Shown: positions 50,843 to 62,517, counted from the first letter of the stretch. The stretch is DNA of 64,000 nucleotides from Photobacterium sp. JCM 19050 (GCA_001310455.1 BAXG01000009.1:79083-143082), one strand, 5' to 3'. Translations and numbers: made by a program. Notes: generated from the sequence alone by a model not told the origin.

Positions 50843-51421
50843 TTATGCCGCCATTTCCTTCTCAACCAGTTGAATGAGGATATGGATAATTTTGATATGA
50901 ACTTCCTGGATTCGGTCCGCATAACCGAAATGCGGAACACGAATTTCAATGTCTGCCATGCCCGCCATTTTGCCACCGTCTTTTCCGGTCAGAGCAATCG
51001 AGGTCATGCCCTTTGCCTTGGCGGCTTCAATGGCTTTGATGATGTTGCCGGAGTTACCTGACGTTGACAGGCCAAACAACACATCCCCCTTCATGCCAAC
51101 CGCTTCAACATAGCGAGAGAATACATACTCATAGCCAAAGTCATTGCTCACGCAAGACAGGTGGCTTGGGTCGGAAATAGCAATCGCCGGGTAACCGGGA
51201 CGGTTTTCACGGTAACGGCCGGTCAGCTCCTCAGCAAAGTGCATCGCGTCACAGTGTGAACCACCGTTTCCGCAAGACAGTACCTTACCACCGGCTTTAA
51301 AACTGTCTGCCAGCAGTTTTGCTGCCTTTTCGATTTGGGCAATGTTGTTATCGTCACTCAGAAAATGGTTCAGTACATCCGCCGCTTCATTCAGCTCGGC
51401 ACGAATAAGATCCTGATACAT
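50843..51421 (-). CDS. gmhA: Sedoheptulose-7-phosphate isomerase GmhA
   Basis: GmhA (LpcA) makes D-glycero-D-manno-heptose 7-phosphate for the LPS inner core. It is a single SIS domain of 192 residues. The start [20 protein letters not shown] at 51421 is typical; upstream codons to 51466 make an unlikely extension. Signature segments are [20 protein letters not shown] and [20 protein letters not shown]. It is followed by yafJ. In E. coli it lies beside fadE; here the SulP transporter separates them. Confidence 0.95.
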   Translation of the reverse strand: MYQDLIRAELNEAADVLNHFLSDDNNIAQIEKAAKLLADSFKAGGKVLSCGNGGSHCDAMHFAEELTGRYRENRPGYPAIAISDPSHLSCVSNDFGYEYVFSRYVEAVGMKGDVLFGLSTSGNSGNIIKAIEAAKAKGMTSIALTGKDGGKMAGMADIEIRVPHFGYADRIQEVHIKIIHILIQLVEKEMAA

Positions 51422-51556
51422 TGATTGGTCTCTCGATAGGGAGTGGAGGCAGTACACTGCCGTCATTGTTATTCAATTGACAGCAGTGTACCGAGAAAGC
51501 GCATCACCTGTCGACAGGGCGACGGGGACAATGTGAATTAGTTGGATGTAGGGCAG

Positions 51557-53215
51557 TTAAGCGTTCGCGGTGTGACGCAGTTCGGCAGGAACTTCGTCAG
51601 CAAGTACGACATTTGGCCGTGATGTCAGGCCCACACGCTCAATCTTGTTACGCAAAGCCGGAACCAATCCAACCAGATACACTTTCTTCTCACCCAACAG
51701 GTTCAGGCATTGTTCAAGGTAGTGCAATGCAGAGATGTCGATTGAGACAACATCGGACATATCCACAACGACTGTTTCATGCTCTGAAGAATCATGGGCT
51801 ACTTTCTCAAACACTTTCTCCGATGCACCGAAGTAAAGTACCCCACCCAAGCGGTGTACAGAAATCGAAGGCAACAGATCGTCATGTTGATGGGTACGGG
51901 CTTCAATGGCGTGCTGACGACGCACTTTACGGTAAACCAGCAGGCCGATGGCCAGAACCATGCCGACAACAACAGCCACAACCATGTCGAATACCACAGT
52001 CAGCGTAAAGCAACTTACCAGTACTGCCACATCGTAACGAGGAGCCAGTTTCACCATACGAACGAAGTGAGGTGCTTCAGACATGTTCCACGCCACCATG
52101 ATCAGAAGGCCGGCCAGCGCACTCATCGGTACGTAAGAGAGTACCGGAGACAAAGCAATCATCGCCGCCAACACAAACACTGCGTGAATCATGGATGCAA
52201 CGCGAGAGTTTGCACCTGCACGAATGTTCGTTGCAGTACGGGCAATCGCCGCAGTTGCAGGAATACCGGCAAAGAACGGTGCAATGATGTTACCGATACC
52301 CTGGCCAATCAGTTCACGGTTTGGATTGTGGCGCGTCTTGGTCATACCGTCAGCCACCACGGCACAAAGCAGAGACTCAATCGAGCCGAGCAGTGCAATG
52401 GCAATAGCAGAAGGTAACAGGTCAAGCACGGTATTCATGTTCAGGCCGTTTTCACCCCATGGCAGGGCGAATGCTGGCGGTACAGGTGGAATACCCTGAC
52501 CGGTCACACCGTTCAGCGTGTAGTGGAACTTCTCTCCCAGCGTCGTTACGTGAGGCAGGCCACCTACGTGGTTAATCACCAGCGCAAGACCTGTACCCAC
52601 CAGCAAAGCAATAAGGTGCGGTGGGACTGCACGCTTTTTGCGGGCCCAAAGGATAAACGCCATGATACTGGCAACGCCCACCAGCGCATCACTCCAGATC
52701 AGGGTTGGCCCTGCCTGGAAATACACTTCCACTTTCTCAATAAAATGGATTGGAGAAGAAGCCAGTGTCAGACCCAACAGGTCTTTAAGCTGCAGGAAGG
52801 CAATAACGAAACCGATACCGGCAGTAAAGCCTACAGTCACAGGAAGCGGTACATAGCGGACCAGCTGCCCCAGACGCAACACACCCATCAAAAGCAGGAT
52901 GACACCGGACATGACCGTGGCAATCAGCAAGCCACTCAAACCATACTGCTGGACAATAGGGAGCAGAATTACAACGAATGCTGCAGTAGGGCCTGAAACG
53001 TTAAATCGGGAACCACCAAGCAAGGCGATTAAAAAACCCGCCACAATAACAGTGTAGAGACCGTGCTGGGGAGGAACACCTGCAGCAATAGCCAGCGCCA
53101 TACCCAGAGGAATGGCAACAACACCGACGGTTATCCCAGCAATGAAGTCAGATCGAAATGCAGACGCGCCGTAGCCGGCCAGCTGCGTCCGCCATTTAGT
53201 GGCAAAACTGTTCAA
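51557..53215 (-). CDS. SulP family anion transporter with STAS domain
   Basis: SulP proteins carry sulfate, bicarbonate or dicarboxylates across the inner membrane. This protein of about 552 residues has 10-12 membrane segments, the SulP signature VGFTAGIGFVIAFLQLKDLL, and the phosphate-loop-like region LIGQGIGNIIAPFFAGIPAT. The C-terminal STAS domain runs from about residue 455 (GGVLYFGASEKVFEKVAHD, VVVDMSDVVSIDISALHYL). I place the start at a TTG at 53215 with a GAGGTG site; frames upstream to 53320 look unlike the family. The substrate cannot be told. It is inserted between gmhA and fadE. Confidence 0.85.
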   Translation of the reverse strand: MNSFATKWRTQLAGYGASAFRSDFIAGITVGVVAIPLGMALAIAAGVPPQHGLYTVIVAGFLIALLGGSRFNVSGPTAAFVVILLPIVQQYGLSGLLIATVMSGVILLLMGVLRLGQLVRYVPLPVTVGFTAGIGFVIAFLQLKDLLGLTLASSPIHFIEKVEVYFQAGPTLIWSDALVGVASIMAFILWARKKRAVPPHLIALLVGTGLALVINHVGGLPHVTTLGEKFHYTLNGVTGQGIPPVPPAFALPWGENGLNMNTVLDLLPSAIAIALLGSIESLLCAVVADGMTKTRHNPNRELIGQGIGNIIAPFFAGIPATAAIARTATNIRAGANSRVASMIHAVFVLAAMIALSPVLSYVPMSALAGLLIMVAWNMSEAPHFVRMVKLAPRYDVAVLVSCFTLTVVFDMVVAVVVGMVLAIGLLVYRKVRRQHAIEARTHQHDDLLPSISVHRLGGVLYFGASEKVFEKVAHDSSEHETVVVDMSDVVSIDISALHYLEQCLNLLGEKKVYLVGLVPALRNKIERVGLTSRPNVVLADEVPAELRHTANA

Positions 53216-53583
53216 CTTACACCTCAAAAATTTGGATCGCGAAGACCTCGGCTGCAGCAAAATCCATTGCTTCCGGCGGGCAACTGTCTGTCTGTCGGAG
53301 ATAACCTGCAGGGAGGTCAAGAATGATAGGCACCCTTTTATGCGAAAGGATGTGATGCATATTGTAATTGTATGTCAAATGAGCGCAACCCAAACATTGG
53401 GCAAGACTGATCTTCCTCAATCCTCTTTGGTCGACAGTCTCATTTTTACGAACAATTTTTGTTCTTTTTCCTTTTCCCCTTGCTTCTGGTTTTACATTTC
53501 GTTAAAAACTCAATTACAATCATAACTGGTTAGACCTCTTACCAATCATGATGGATTTGTTGCAAGATAAGGAGAATTACGCC

Positions 53584-56035
53584 ATGGCAACAACCCTGTT
53601 TTTACTCTCAGCGCTGGTACTGATGGGAGCTCTCGCCTATCACCGCGCAAACCTCAAGCTGGTGACTGCCACAGCTACCGGTATCATGCTCGCCGGCTCT
53701 GTTCTTGGAATTGTCGGCCAAATCAGCTGGCTGGTTTTTATTGCCCTGGCCATTCCGCTTAACATCCCGGCTTTTCGGCAGGCGTGGTTCAGCAAACACG
53801 CCCTGAAAGCATTCAAGTCAGTGATGCCAGAGATGTCATCCACTGAGAAAGAAGCTATCGATGCCGGTACCATTTGGTGGGAAGCAGACCTGTTTCGCGG
53901 TAACCCTGACTGGAAAAAGATGCATGACATTCCAGCCCCGCGTCTGACCGCAGAAGAAAAAGCGTTCCTCGACGGTCCTGTCAATGAAGTTTGCCGGATG
54001 GCAAATGACTACGAAATCACCCATGAACTGGCAGACCTGCCACCGGCGATCTGGCAATACCTTAAAGACAACAAGTTTTTCGCCATGATCATCAAAAAAG
54101 AATATGGCGGACTCGAATTTTCAGCGTATGCACAGTCCCTGGTCCTGCAAAAGCTCACCGGCGTTTCCGGAGTTCTCTCCTCCACTGTGGGTGTCCCGAA
54201 CTCTCTCGGCCCCGGTGAATTGCTCCAGCATTACGGCACGATCGAACAGAAAAACCACTACCTACCAAGGCTTGCTGCCGGCAAGGAAATTCCGTGCTTT
54301 GCCCTTACCAGCCCGGAAGCCGGTTCCGATGCCGGTTCAATCCCGGATTACGGCATTGTCTGCAAAGGAACATGGCAAGGTGAAGAAGTGGTGGGGATGC
54401 GCCTGACGTGGAACAAGCGCTATATCACCTTAGCACCGGTTGCCACAGTCCTTGGCCTGGCATTTAAACTGCAGGACCCGGACGGTCTGCTGGGAGGTGA
54501 AGAAGATGTCGGCATTACCTGTGCCTCATCCCGACAGATTTAGACGGGGTGAAAATTGGCCGCCGTCACTTCCCGCTTAATGTGCCTTTCCAGAACGGTC
54601 CTACCCAGGGTGAAGATATTTTTGTCCCGCTTGATTTCATCATCGGAGGACCCAAGATGGCCGGGCAAGGCTGGCGCATGTTGGTCGAATGCCTGTCAGT
54701 GGGTCGTGGAATCACCCTGCCTTCCAACTCAACCGGCGGCCTGAAAACCGCAGCGATGGGAACCGGCGCGTACGCCCGTATCCGCCGCCAGTTCAAGCTT
54801 CCTATCGGAAAGATGGAAGGCATTGAAGAGCCGCTGGCACGTCTGGCCGGTAACGCCTACGTTATGGATGCTGCCAGTGAATTCACTGTCAGCGGTATTG
54901 ACCTTGGCGAGAAGCCATCCGTCATTTCCGCCATTGTGAAGTACCACTGCACCCACCGCGGACAACAGGGCATTATTGATGCGATGGACATTGTCGGCGG
55001 CAAAGGTATCTGCATGGGGCCGAAAAACTTTCTGGCCCGCGGTTATCAGGCGCGCCAATCGCCATTACCGTGGAAGGTGCAAATATCCTGACCCGCTCGA
55101 TGATCATCTTCGGCCAGGGTGCAATTCGCTGTCACCCCTATGTTCTGGCAGAAATGGAATCCGCTTACCTTGATAACAAGCAAAAAGCTCTCGAACAATT
55201 TGACGGTGCACTGTTTGGACATATCGGTTTTGTCTTCAGTAACATTGCCCGCTCATTGTGGCTCGGCCTGACGGACGGATACGGTTCTTCCTCACCTCGT
55301 AACGAAGAAACCAAACGCTACTACCAGCAACTCAACCGCTACAGTGCAAACCTTGCACTGCTGGCCGATATGTCGATGGCAGTGCTTGGCGGCAGCCTCA
55401 AACGCCGTGAAAGGTTGTCGGCTCGTCTGGGTGACGTCCTAAGTCAGCTCTATCTCAGTTCCGCCACCCTCAAGCGCTGGGTAGACGAAGGATCGCACCA
55501 GGAAGACTTGCCAATGGTTCACTGGGGATTACAGGATTCGCTGTACCAGACAGAACAGGCACTGGACACCTTCCTGAAAAACTTCCCAAACAGATTCATA
55601 GGCAAAGCGCTTCGCCTGGTTGTTTTCCCTCTGGGAACCAAGCGCAGCCAGCCGTCCGATGAGCTGGACGGCCAGGTCGCCCGTATCATTCAGCAGCCGG
55701 GTGAAACACGCTCTCGCATAGGTCGGGGTCAGTTCCTCGAAGCCTCTGAGAACAATGCCGTGGGCAGGATAGAAAAAGCGCTGGTCGACATTCTTGCCGT
55801 TGAGCCAATTTACGAGCGCATCTGTCGTGAAACCGGTGAGAAGATGCCATTTATGTTCCTGGACAAAGTTGCTGACAAAGGCCTTGCTGCAGGCGTTATC
55901 AGTCAGGAGGAAGCCGAACTGCTCAGGCAGGCAGAAGAAGAACGTCTTTACACCATTAATGTTGATGACTTCGACCCGGCTGAACTGGCAGCATCTGTCC
56001 CGCTGGAAGGCCACTCGCTCTCCACTGCTGCATAA
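53584..56035 (+). CDS. fadE: Acyl-CoA dehydrogenase FadE (two frameshifts)
   Basis: FadE is the membrane-bound acyl-CoA dehydrogenase of fatty acid beta-oxidation. It starts at ATG 53584 (GGAGAATTACGCC before) with two membrane helices ([20 protein letters not shown] and [20 protein letters not shown]). The dehydrogenase core has [20 protein letters not shown] and [20 protein letters not shown]. It breaks near 54525 (TGTGCCTCATC lacks one C), continues as [20 protein letters not shown], breaks near 55053 (CAGGCGCGCC) and continues as [20 protein letters not shown]. The restored length is 817 residues (E. coli 814). A terminator follows. Confidence 0.95.
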
Positions 56036-56066
56036 GCGGCGCCTTAATCAAAACGGGCAAATGATT

Positions 56067-56096
56067 AAGGGGAAGCAATTGCTTCCCCTTCTTTTT
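56067..56096 (+). terminator. Terminator of fadE
   Basis: AAGGGGAAGCAA and its exact complement form a perfect 24-base palindrome followed by CTTTTTG. It lies 31 bases after the fadE stop. Confidence 0.9.
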
Positions 56097-56109
56097 GCCT
56101 GGTATCCGG

Positions 56110-57380
56110 CTAGTCTTTTTTCTCATCATCCGGCGGCGGTACTGCCAGGTTATTCTCTTCTTCTTCCGCCGCGGCCTTTTTCTTTTTACGCCAGCGCAGG
56201 AAGAACATCACTCCGAAAAACAGCAGAAGGATGACCACGTTACCGGCCACAATCATGATGATCGCCTGCTGCCTTGCCGCGGCCTTTTCTTCTTCGATGC
56301 GCTTTTCCTCTTCCAGGCGCTTGCGCTCGGCTTCTTTGGCCAGCCTTTCTGCTTCTGCCTTTTCCACTTCACTGAAATCTGTCTGGGCGAAGCTGTGTTC
56401 CGGCAGGGTGAACATTAGACCTCGGCCTTCCAGCTTATCGGTCGCATACACCCAACCTGACCAGGAAAATCGACCCGGCTCGCTGGCTTTGTTCAGGTTA
56501 ACAATCACATCTGTTTTACCTTCTCCAGCCACACCTTGGAACGCCTGCTTCTCGCCTTCTGGGTTGGTGATTTCGACCTGCGCAGCAAGGCTTCCCGCCT
56601 CAATACTGACCTCGTCAGACTGCACCACAAGCTGGTGCGCCTTTTCAGCGTTAAAGCTCTGGTTGAATGTCACCATAAGTGGGTTCGGGTACACCAACAC
56701 TTGCTTTTCTACCGCGCGGAAAAATACGCCATTACCGGTCGCAACCCGAACCCGGTACTTGCCCGGCTTAACATCAACAGGAATCGCGACAGTGAAAACC
56801 CCGTCCCCCGGCTTTTCATCAAGCAGGGTTCCATCATCATTGAAATCCCCAAGAGAAACCGGCTGAGGGCGGTGGACTTCCTTAACCTCTTCCTCATTTT
56901 CCAGGTACTGAGTGAATGTTACGTTGAGTTTGACTCGGTGCAGAAAGTCACGGTCTTTCAGCAGGTTTTTTCCCTGCATAAGGCGGGCAGTAAACTTAAC
57001 CGTTTCACCAGCATAGAGGCTCTCAGGCAGGTAATCCAACTGGACACTCAGGTTAGACAGTACCTTAATTTTATTTTCCGGCGTGATTTTCCCGAACGCC
57101 TGCCAGGGGCCCGGCATAGGGTTTTCGACCAGAATAATGTCGATATCCGGTTCCTGGTACCAGCTTACGTTTTCCGGATGGCGCCACGCGTAATACTTCA
57201 CGCCATCAGGGCGCACCAATACAACCGGCTGGCTTGGTTTCTCGCGGTAAATAATAAACCCGGCCTGCGTCATTGTCGGGTCTACCCGGAACCTGTTATC
57301 CAGCAAGCTGATTTCACTCTCAGCAGCCAGGCTCCCAAACTAACCAGGCACAACAGCAGCCCGCCAAGCCATCGCTTCAT
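56110..57380 (-). CDS. TIGR03503 family membrane protein (frameshifted)
   Basis: This Vibrionaceae/Alteromonadales protein of unknown function has a signal peptide, a large periplasmic part and one C-terminal membrane helix (AIIMIVAGNVVILLLFFGVM) followed by a basic and then acidic cytoplasmic tail. The periplasmic part has the segments LDNRFRVDPTMTQAGFIIYR, GDFNDDGTLLDEKPGDGVFT and KPGKYRVRVATGNGVFFR. Before the helix lies an E/K/R/A-rich helix (EKAEAERLAKEAERKRLEEE). The start MKRWLGGLLLCLVSLGA at 57380 is separated by a break near 57335, where one base is missing. The restored length is 423 residues. Confidence 0.83.
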
Positions 57381-57421
57381 AAACTCTCCTGTCAGGACGA
57401 AATGCGAGGGTTAAACACGCC

Positions 57422-58147
57422 CTATCGCCAGAGGCAGACACCGTCGGCCTTTTTTTCTATTACGTCTAATTTTTCTTCGTGTTTGGAGAGTTCATCGGCA
57501 GATGCCCGGATAATCTTTAGCGCCTTTCTCGATGTTGTGACCGGCCGGACAATATCGGCCCCCTGATTATTGGCATTGTTACCACCAAACGACAACGTCG
57601 TCTGGCCACCGGTCATCAGCAGATACACATCAGCAAGAATCTCGGCATCCAGCAAAGCCCCGTGCAGGGTACGGTGGGAGTTGTCGATTCCGTAGCGTTC
57701 GCAAAGCACGTCCAGATTGTTTCTCTTACCCGGGAAAATGCGCTTTGCCATAGCCAGGGTATCGGTAACCTTACAAAGCTGGTCTGTTTTCACGTCTTCG
57801 CCCAGCTTGCTGAACTCGTAGTCCATAAAGCCGACGTCGAAGGGCGCGTTGTGGGCAACCAGTTCGGCACCTTTTATAAATTCGAGAAACTCTGCATGAA
57901 CATCGGCGTAATCCGGTTTGTCCCTCAGAAATTCATCCGTAATACCGTGTACTTCCACCGCTTCCGGGTCGATAAGGCGGTCCGGTTTAATATAAACGTG
58001 GAAATGGCGGCCGGTCAGTTTACGGTTGATAATTTCCACTGCACCGATTTCAACAATCCGGTGGCCTTCATAATGCGGGCCCCCTTCGCGGTTCATACCC
58101 GTGGTTTCGGTATCGAGAACGATAATACGGTCGTAGCTGGCGTTCAT
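57422..58147 (-). CDS. dnaQ: DNA polymerase III epsilon subunit DnaQ
   Basis: DnaQ is the 3'-5' proofreading exonuclease of the replicase. It has 241 residues. Motif Exo I is IIVLDTETTGMNREGGPHY (Asp and Glu metal ligands), Exo II is ELVAHNAPFDVGFMDYEF, and Exo III includes RTLHGALLDAEILADVYLL with the catalytic His. I chose the ATG at 58147 (MNASYDR); in-frame codons upstream to 58174 are less likely. It is divergent from rnhA with only 53 bases between the starts, as in E. coli. Confidence 0.95.
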   Translation of the reverse strand: MNASYDRIIVLDTETTGMNREGGPHYEGHRIVEIGAVEIINRKLTGRHFHVYIKPDRLIDPEAVEVHGITDEFLRDKPDYADVHAEFLEFIKGAELVAHNAPFDVGFMDYEFSKLGEDVKTDQLCKVTDTLAMAKRIFPGKRNNLDVLCERYGIDNSHRTLHGALLDAEILADVYLLMTGGQTTLSFGGNNANNQGADIVRPVTTSRKALKIIRASADELSKHEEKLDVIEKKADGVCLWR

Positions 58148-58200
58148 AGGTGCAACTGTGTCAGACTTTGGCAAATAACAATCTTCAAATACTAACAGAT

Positions 58201-58668
58201 ATGACGAAACAGGTAGAGATCTTCACAGACGGATCGTGTCTGGGTAACCCGGGACCGGGTGGCTATGGCGCAATCTTACGATACAAACAGCACGAGAAAG
58301 AATTCAGCGAAGGTTTCCACCTCACTACCAACAACCGTATGGAGCTGCTGGCAGCGATTGTTGCACTGGCGGCATTGAAAGAATCATGCGATGTCACGCT
58401 GACCACCGACAGCCAATACGTCCGTCAGGGGATCACACAGTGGATCTTCAACTGGAAAAAACGTGGCTGGAAAACAGCGGATAAAAAGCCGGTAAAGAAT
58501 GCAGACCTCTGGCAGCGTCTCGACAAAGAAACTGCCCGCCATACCGTTCAGTGGAACTGGGTAAAAGGTCATGCCGGCCATGCGGAAAACGAACGCTGTG
58601 ATGAATTGGCGAGAGCGGCAGCGGAAAAGCCTACCCAGCCAGATACTGGGTACCAACCAAACGAATAA
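58201..58668 (+). CDS. rnhA: Ribonuclease HI
   Basis: RNase HI degrades the RNA strand of RNA-DNA hybrids. It has 155 residues. The metal-binding residues are Asp10 ([19 protein letters not shown]), Glu48 ([15 protein letters not shown]), Asp70 ([11 protein letters not shown]) and Asp134 ([13 protein letters not shown]). The basic protrusion [20 protein letters not shown] is the E. coli-type hybrid-binding handle. ATG at 58201. It is divergent from dnaQ and converges with yafS. Confidence 0.97.
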   Translation: MTKQVEIFTDGSCLGNPGPGGYGAILRYKQHEKEFSEGFHLTTNNRMELLAAIVALAALKESCDVTLTTDSQYVRQGITQWIFNWKKRGWKTADKKPVKNADLWQRLDKETARHTVQWNWVKGHAGHAENERCDELARAAAEKPTQPDTGYQPNE

Positions 58669-58696
58669 CGCTAAGAGGCAACGCCTGTAAGGTCTA

Positions 58697-59409
58697 TCAG
58701 AAGTTGGCACCAATAGGTGCCAGCCCTTTCCTCACTTTCCATTTGGGTTTAATTGGCTTCAGAGGATAAGTCCGTTTACGGCACACAATGAAATACATGG
58801 ATGCCAGCCCGGAGAGGCCCGGCATTAATGCACCTTCCATCCATGCTCCCCACGTGCGGTTTTTTGTAGAAGGGAAAAGGCCGATACAGGTTGTTTCCAT
58901 CACCTGATAATTGAGTACACCTAACCAGTCACGAATCCGGTATGGGGTAAACATACGCCCGTTCCACGGCATCTTATTTTTGCGCCATGGCAGCAATGCG
59001 CCAACACCCATAATACTCGCAGGGTTTACACCAGAAACAATCAGGTAGCCGTCATCAATCATTACCCGGTCTATTTCCCGTAAAAGCCGGTGCGGGTCCT
59101 GACAAAAATCGAGTTGGTTGGCCAGAATACACACGTCGAATGCCTTGTCGGTAAAGGGAAGGTGGTGAAGTTCTGCCTCCATATTCCGGACAGGATTTTT
59201 AAGATCTACATGTACTTGATGACGAATGTTACAATATCCGGTAGTCAATTCGCAGCTCAGGCCACCAAGCTTGAGCATGTGATAACCAAATAGACGCGGC
59301 AGCCATTCATCCAGTTGAGCCTGGACGTGAGCACGGCCCATTCTCCATGCGGGAATTGGTTCCAGGTGTATGGGTATTCGATAGGATGTGGACTGAGCGC
59401 TGGTTTCAT
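58697..59409 (-). CDS. yafS: SAM-dependent methyltransferase YafS (frameshifted)
   Basis: YafS is a class I methyltransferase whose substrate is unknown. The core has LFGYHMLKLGGLSCELTTGY, AELHHLPFTDKAFDVCILAN and VMIDDGYLIVSGVNPASIMG. The raw frame starts only at 59341 and lacks the family N-terminus. With one base added near 59340 (GGGCCGTG should be GGC-CCG-TG or similar) it extends upstream to the ATG at 59409, reading MKPALSPHPIEYPYTWNQFP. The restored length is 237 residues (E. coli 240). It lies between rnhA and gloB. Confidence 0.88.
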
Positions 59410-59448
59410 AACAAAAACTGTTAAATTTCAGACCCCGGGAGAGTTTAT

Positions 59449-60207
59449 ATGCTCACGGTAAAAAGCATACCTGCATTCAATGATAATTACATCTGGTTGA
59501 TTCAAAATACTGATCGCCACTGTATTGTTGTTGATCCGGGCGATGCCACACCTGTTTTAGACGTGCTGGAGCAAGAAGGGTTAACCCTGGATGCTGTCTT
59601 ACTCACCCACCACCACGCAGATCATGTCGGCGGCTTACATGCACTGGTTAGCAAGTTTCCGCGCCTGCGTGTCGTAGGGCCGGAGGAAGAGGCTATCGCA
59701 TATATTAATGTTCCAGTCCGGGATGGCGATCAGTTCGAACTGTTTGGTGAGCAGTTCTTGGTGCTTGGTGTTCCGGGTCATACCCGTGGCCACGTCGCCT
59801 ATGTCGGCGATGGCAAACTGTTTTGCGGTGATACTCTGTTTTCTGCCGGTTGCGGGCGCCTTTTTGAAGGTACGGCGGAGCAAATGCACAACTCGTTACA
59901 AAAAATTGCCGCCCTTCCCATCGAAACCGAAGTCTACTCCGCCCACGAATACACAGCATCCAATGTGGCATTTGCCCTTGCGGTTGAACCGGAGAACCCA
60001 TCCCTGCGCGAGTACCGAGATGACGTTAACCGCCTACGCGCACAGTCAATGCCGACACTGCCGTCTACCATTGAAAAGGAGAAACGTGTCAATCCGTTTC
60101 TTCGGTGTGATGTTCCGGAAGTTAAAAGTGCTGTCTCAAGCAGAGCGACAGGTGATTCTGATGTCGAAACATTTGCGGCATTGCGCCAGTGGAAGGATAA
60201 CTTCTGA
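59449..60207 (+). CDS. gloB: Hydroxyacylglutathione hydrolase GloB (glyoxalase II)
   Basis: GloB hydrolyses S-lactoylglutathione in methylglyoxal detoxification. It has 252 residues in the metallo-beta-lactamase fold. The metal motif is [19 protein letters not shown] (THxHxDH), followed by [34 protein letters not shown] and [16 protein letters not shown]. The ATG at 59449 has a GGGAGAG site. It is divergent from yafS and upstream of mltD, as in E. coli. Confidence 0.96.
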   Translation: MLTVKSIPAFNDNYIWLIQNTDRHCIVVDPGDATPVLDVLEQEGLTLDAVLLTHHHADHVGGLHALVSKFPRLRVVGPEEEAIAYINVPVRDGDQFELFGEQFLVLGVPGHTRGHVAYVGDGKLFCGDTLFSAGCGRLFEGTAEQMHNSLQKIAALPIETEVYSAHEYTASNVAFALAVEPENPSLREYRDDVNRLRAQSMPTLPSTIEKEKRVNPFLRCDVPEVKSAVSSRATGDSDVETFAALRQWKDNF

Positions 60208-60275
60208 CCGATGTGGCTTGTCTCGCATCTGGGGGCAAAGTATTATCATCGGCCATTGATTCAAAGGGCTGTTCT

Positions 60276-61831
60276 ATGAAATTGAAGCTTGCACTGTTAA
60301 GTGCGTTGGTGCTTTCTGGTTGCCAGATGACGTCTGGCGAGCGAGCGACAACTGCACCAGAAAACACCGCGCCAAAGACCGAAACGGTTGTGCAGGCGCC
60401 AAACACAAAAAACGCTGAAAAACAGAAACCTGTGGAGCTGTCTCCTCAGGAACAGAGCGACGTCTGGCAACGTATCGCCATGCAGATGGAAATGCCTGTA
60501 CCGGATAATAAACGTGTTAACTACTACCGGAACTGGTACCTCAAGCATCCAGGTCATCTGGAAACCGTTTCAGAGCGCGCTAAACCATTTCTGTACCTCA
60601 TTGCTGAAGAAGTGGAAAAGCGCAATATGCCGCTTGAACTGGCCCTTCTGCCGGTTGTAGAGAGCTCTTTTGATCAATTCGCCTATTCTCATGGCAGGGC
60701 TGCCGGTCTCTGGCAGTTTGTCCTGATACTGGCCGCCGTTTCGGTCTCGAGCAAAACTGGTGGTATGACGGTCGTCGGGACGTAACGGCGTCAACCAAGG
60801 CTGCACTTGATCTGCTCGAATACCTGAACAAAAAATTTGATGGTAACTGGCTCCACGCCCTCGCGGCTTACAACACGGGTGAAGGCCGCGTATTCCGTGC
60901 CATCCGGGCGAATAAGAAAGCCGGGAAACCAACAGATTTCTGGTCGCTGGATCTGCCAAAGGAAACCAGTGGCTACGTACCAAAACTTCTCGCGCTGGGT
61001 GATGTGGTGAGAAACCGGACCAAATATGGCCTGGACATTCCAGTCATCGCCAATAAGCCGGCTGTCACTAACGTTGACCCGGGTATCCAGATGGATTTGG
61101 CATTAGCTGCAAACTATGCCGATATCCCCCTGCGAGAGCTTCAGAGCCTTAACCCCGGATACAACCACTGGGCAACAGCGCCGGATGGCCCGACGCATTT
61201 ACTGTTGCCACTCGGCAAAGTAGACCGCTTCAAGACCCAACTGGCAAAAAATAACAACCGCGGGATTAAAGTCATCCGCTACAAGGTTAAGTCCGGCGAC
61301 ACGCTGAGCGAAATAGCCTCCAACAACAATACTACAGTCAAAGTTTTACAGCGTGCCAACAACCTTAAGGGCAGCAGCATCAGAGTCGGGAAGCACCTGA
61401 TTGTGCCAGTAGCACTCAAAGATGCTAACCAGTATTCACTGAGCGAGCCTCAGCGCCTTGCCAAAACGCAATCTACCCGTCGCGGCAATTACAAAATGAC
61501 GCATAAGGTCACCAGTGGCGAGAGCTTGTGGAGCATTTCCCGCAAATACGATGTTTCTTACAAGTCGCTGGCAAAATGGAACGGCATGGCACCGAGCGAT
61601 CCACTTCGTCCGGGCCAATCCCTCGTAGTTTGGAAAAAGGCACCATCCGGCGGCACCATCCGCAAGATCACTTACAAAATTCGCCAGGGCGACTCGTTGA
61701 GCGTCATTGCGGACAAGTTCGATGTGTCCGTTTCAGACCTCCTGAAATGGAACCAACTGAACCGTAAGGCATACATCAAACCAGGCCAAACATTACGCCT
61801 TTTTATTGATGTCACCAAGGTCAGTTCATGA
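60276..61831 (+). CDS. mltD: Membrane-bound lytic transglycosylase MltD (frameshifted)
   Basis: MltD cuts peptidoglycan glycosidic bonds from the outer membrane. The N-terminus MKLKLALLSALVLSGCQMTS has a lipobox (LSGC, Cys 16). The SLT domain includes ALLPVVESSFDQFAYSHGRA with the catalytic Glu. The frame is lost near 60721 (TTTGTCCTGAT lacks one C) after AAGLWQFV; it resumes as PDTGRRFGLEQNWWYDGRRD and LHALAAYNTGEGRVFRAI. Three LysM repeats follow (from about IRYKVKSGDTLSEIA, MTHKVTSGESLWSISRKYD and ITYKIRQGDSLSVIADKFD). The restored length is 518 residues. Confidence 0.94.
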
Positions 61832-62517
61832 TCCATCCATCATCAAACCCGTTCAGCGCAATGCGGGATTCGGTCACTGCGCCGATATCCTGTTTTGCTG
61901 CACTTTATGAACGCCCAGTGTGGGGCTGGATTCCATACCTTTTGTTGATTGTAAGTTGCATGCTTTTCTGGGGAGCTTACTTCGATCACGTTAATTTTGA
62001 AGCACTGGCGACAACGTTAAGCTCTTCACTCTCACTTTCACCCGAACAACAAAGCGCCTGGATGCAAAAAGAGGTTTTGCTGGCCGGGGAAGTGATAGCA
62101 GATGTTATCGGCAGAACCGGGACCATTGTTATGATGGCACTGTGGCTGCATCTGGCTACCAAGTCTCTTGGTCAATCCCCGATGTTTCGCCAGTGGCTTG
62201 GCGCTTCCTGCTTTATATTTCTTCCGTCAGTCGTCGGGGATCTCGCCAGCTATGCTAACCTGCTATTCAACAGTTCGTTGCTCTTACCAGCGTATGCAGA
62301 TCTCAATTCGCTGAATGCTTTTATCAAAACGGGCTACACAAGCCCTTGGAATAGTTACCTCAGTACCTTTCCTATCCTGCTTCCGTGGTATTGGGTAAAT
62401 ACACTGAACTTGCTGACATCCTGGGTTCCAATGGAGCGAGGGAAAGCGTTCGCTATTGCCAGCCTTCCTTGGCTTCTGGTATTTGGCGGGTGGGGTGTGT
62501 TTATTGCTGTAGCTTAA
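61828..62517 (+). CDS. Yip1-domain membrane protein
   Basis: This is a 229-residue inner-membrane protein of the Yip1/DUF1282-like family of unknown function. It has about five hydrophobic segments, for example WIPYLLLIVSCMLFWGAYF, GTIVMMALWLHLATKSLG, FLPSVVGDLASYANLLF and AIASLPWLLVFGGWGVFIAV. Its ATG overlaps the mltD stop (ATGA), which suggests translational coupling. Its 3' end overlaps the converging yafD gene by 17 bases. Confidence 0.82.
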   Translation: MIHPSSNPFSAMRDSVTAPISCFAALYERPVWGWIPYLLLIVSCMLFWGAYFDHVNFEALATTLSSSLSLSPEQQSAWMQKEVLLAGEVIADVIGRTGTIVMMALWLHLATKSLGQSPMFRQWLGASCFIFLPSVVGDLASYANLLFNSSLLLPAYADLNSLNAFIKTGYTSPWNSYLSTFPILLPWYWVNTLNLLTSWVPMERGKAFAIASLPWLLVFGGWGVFIAVA

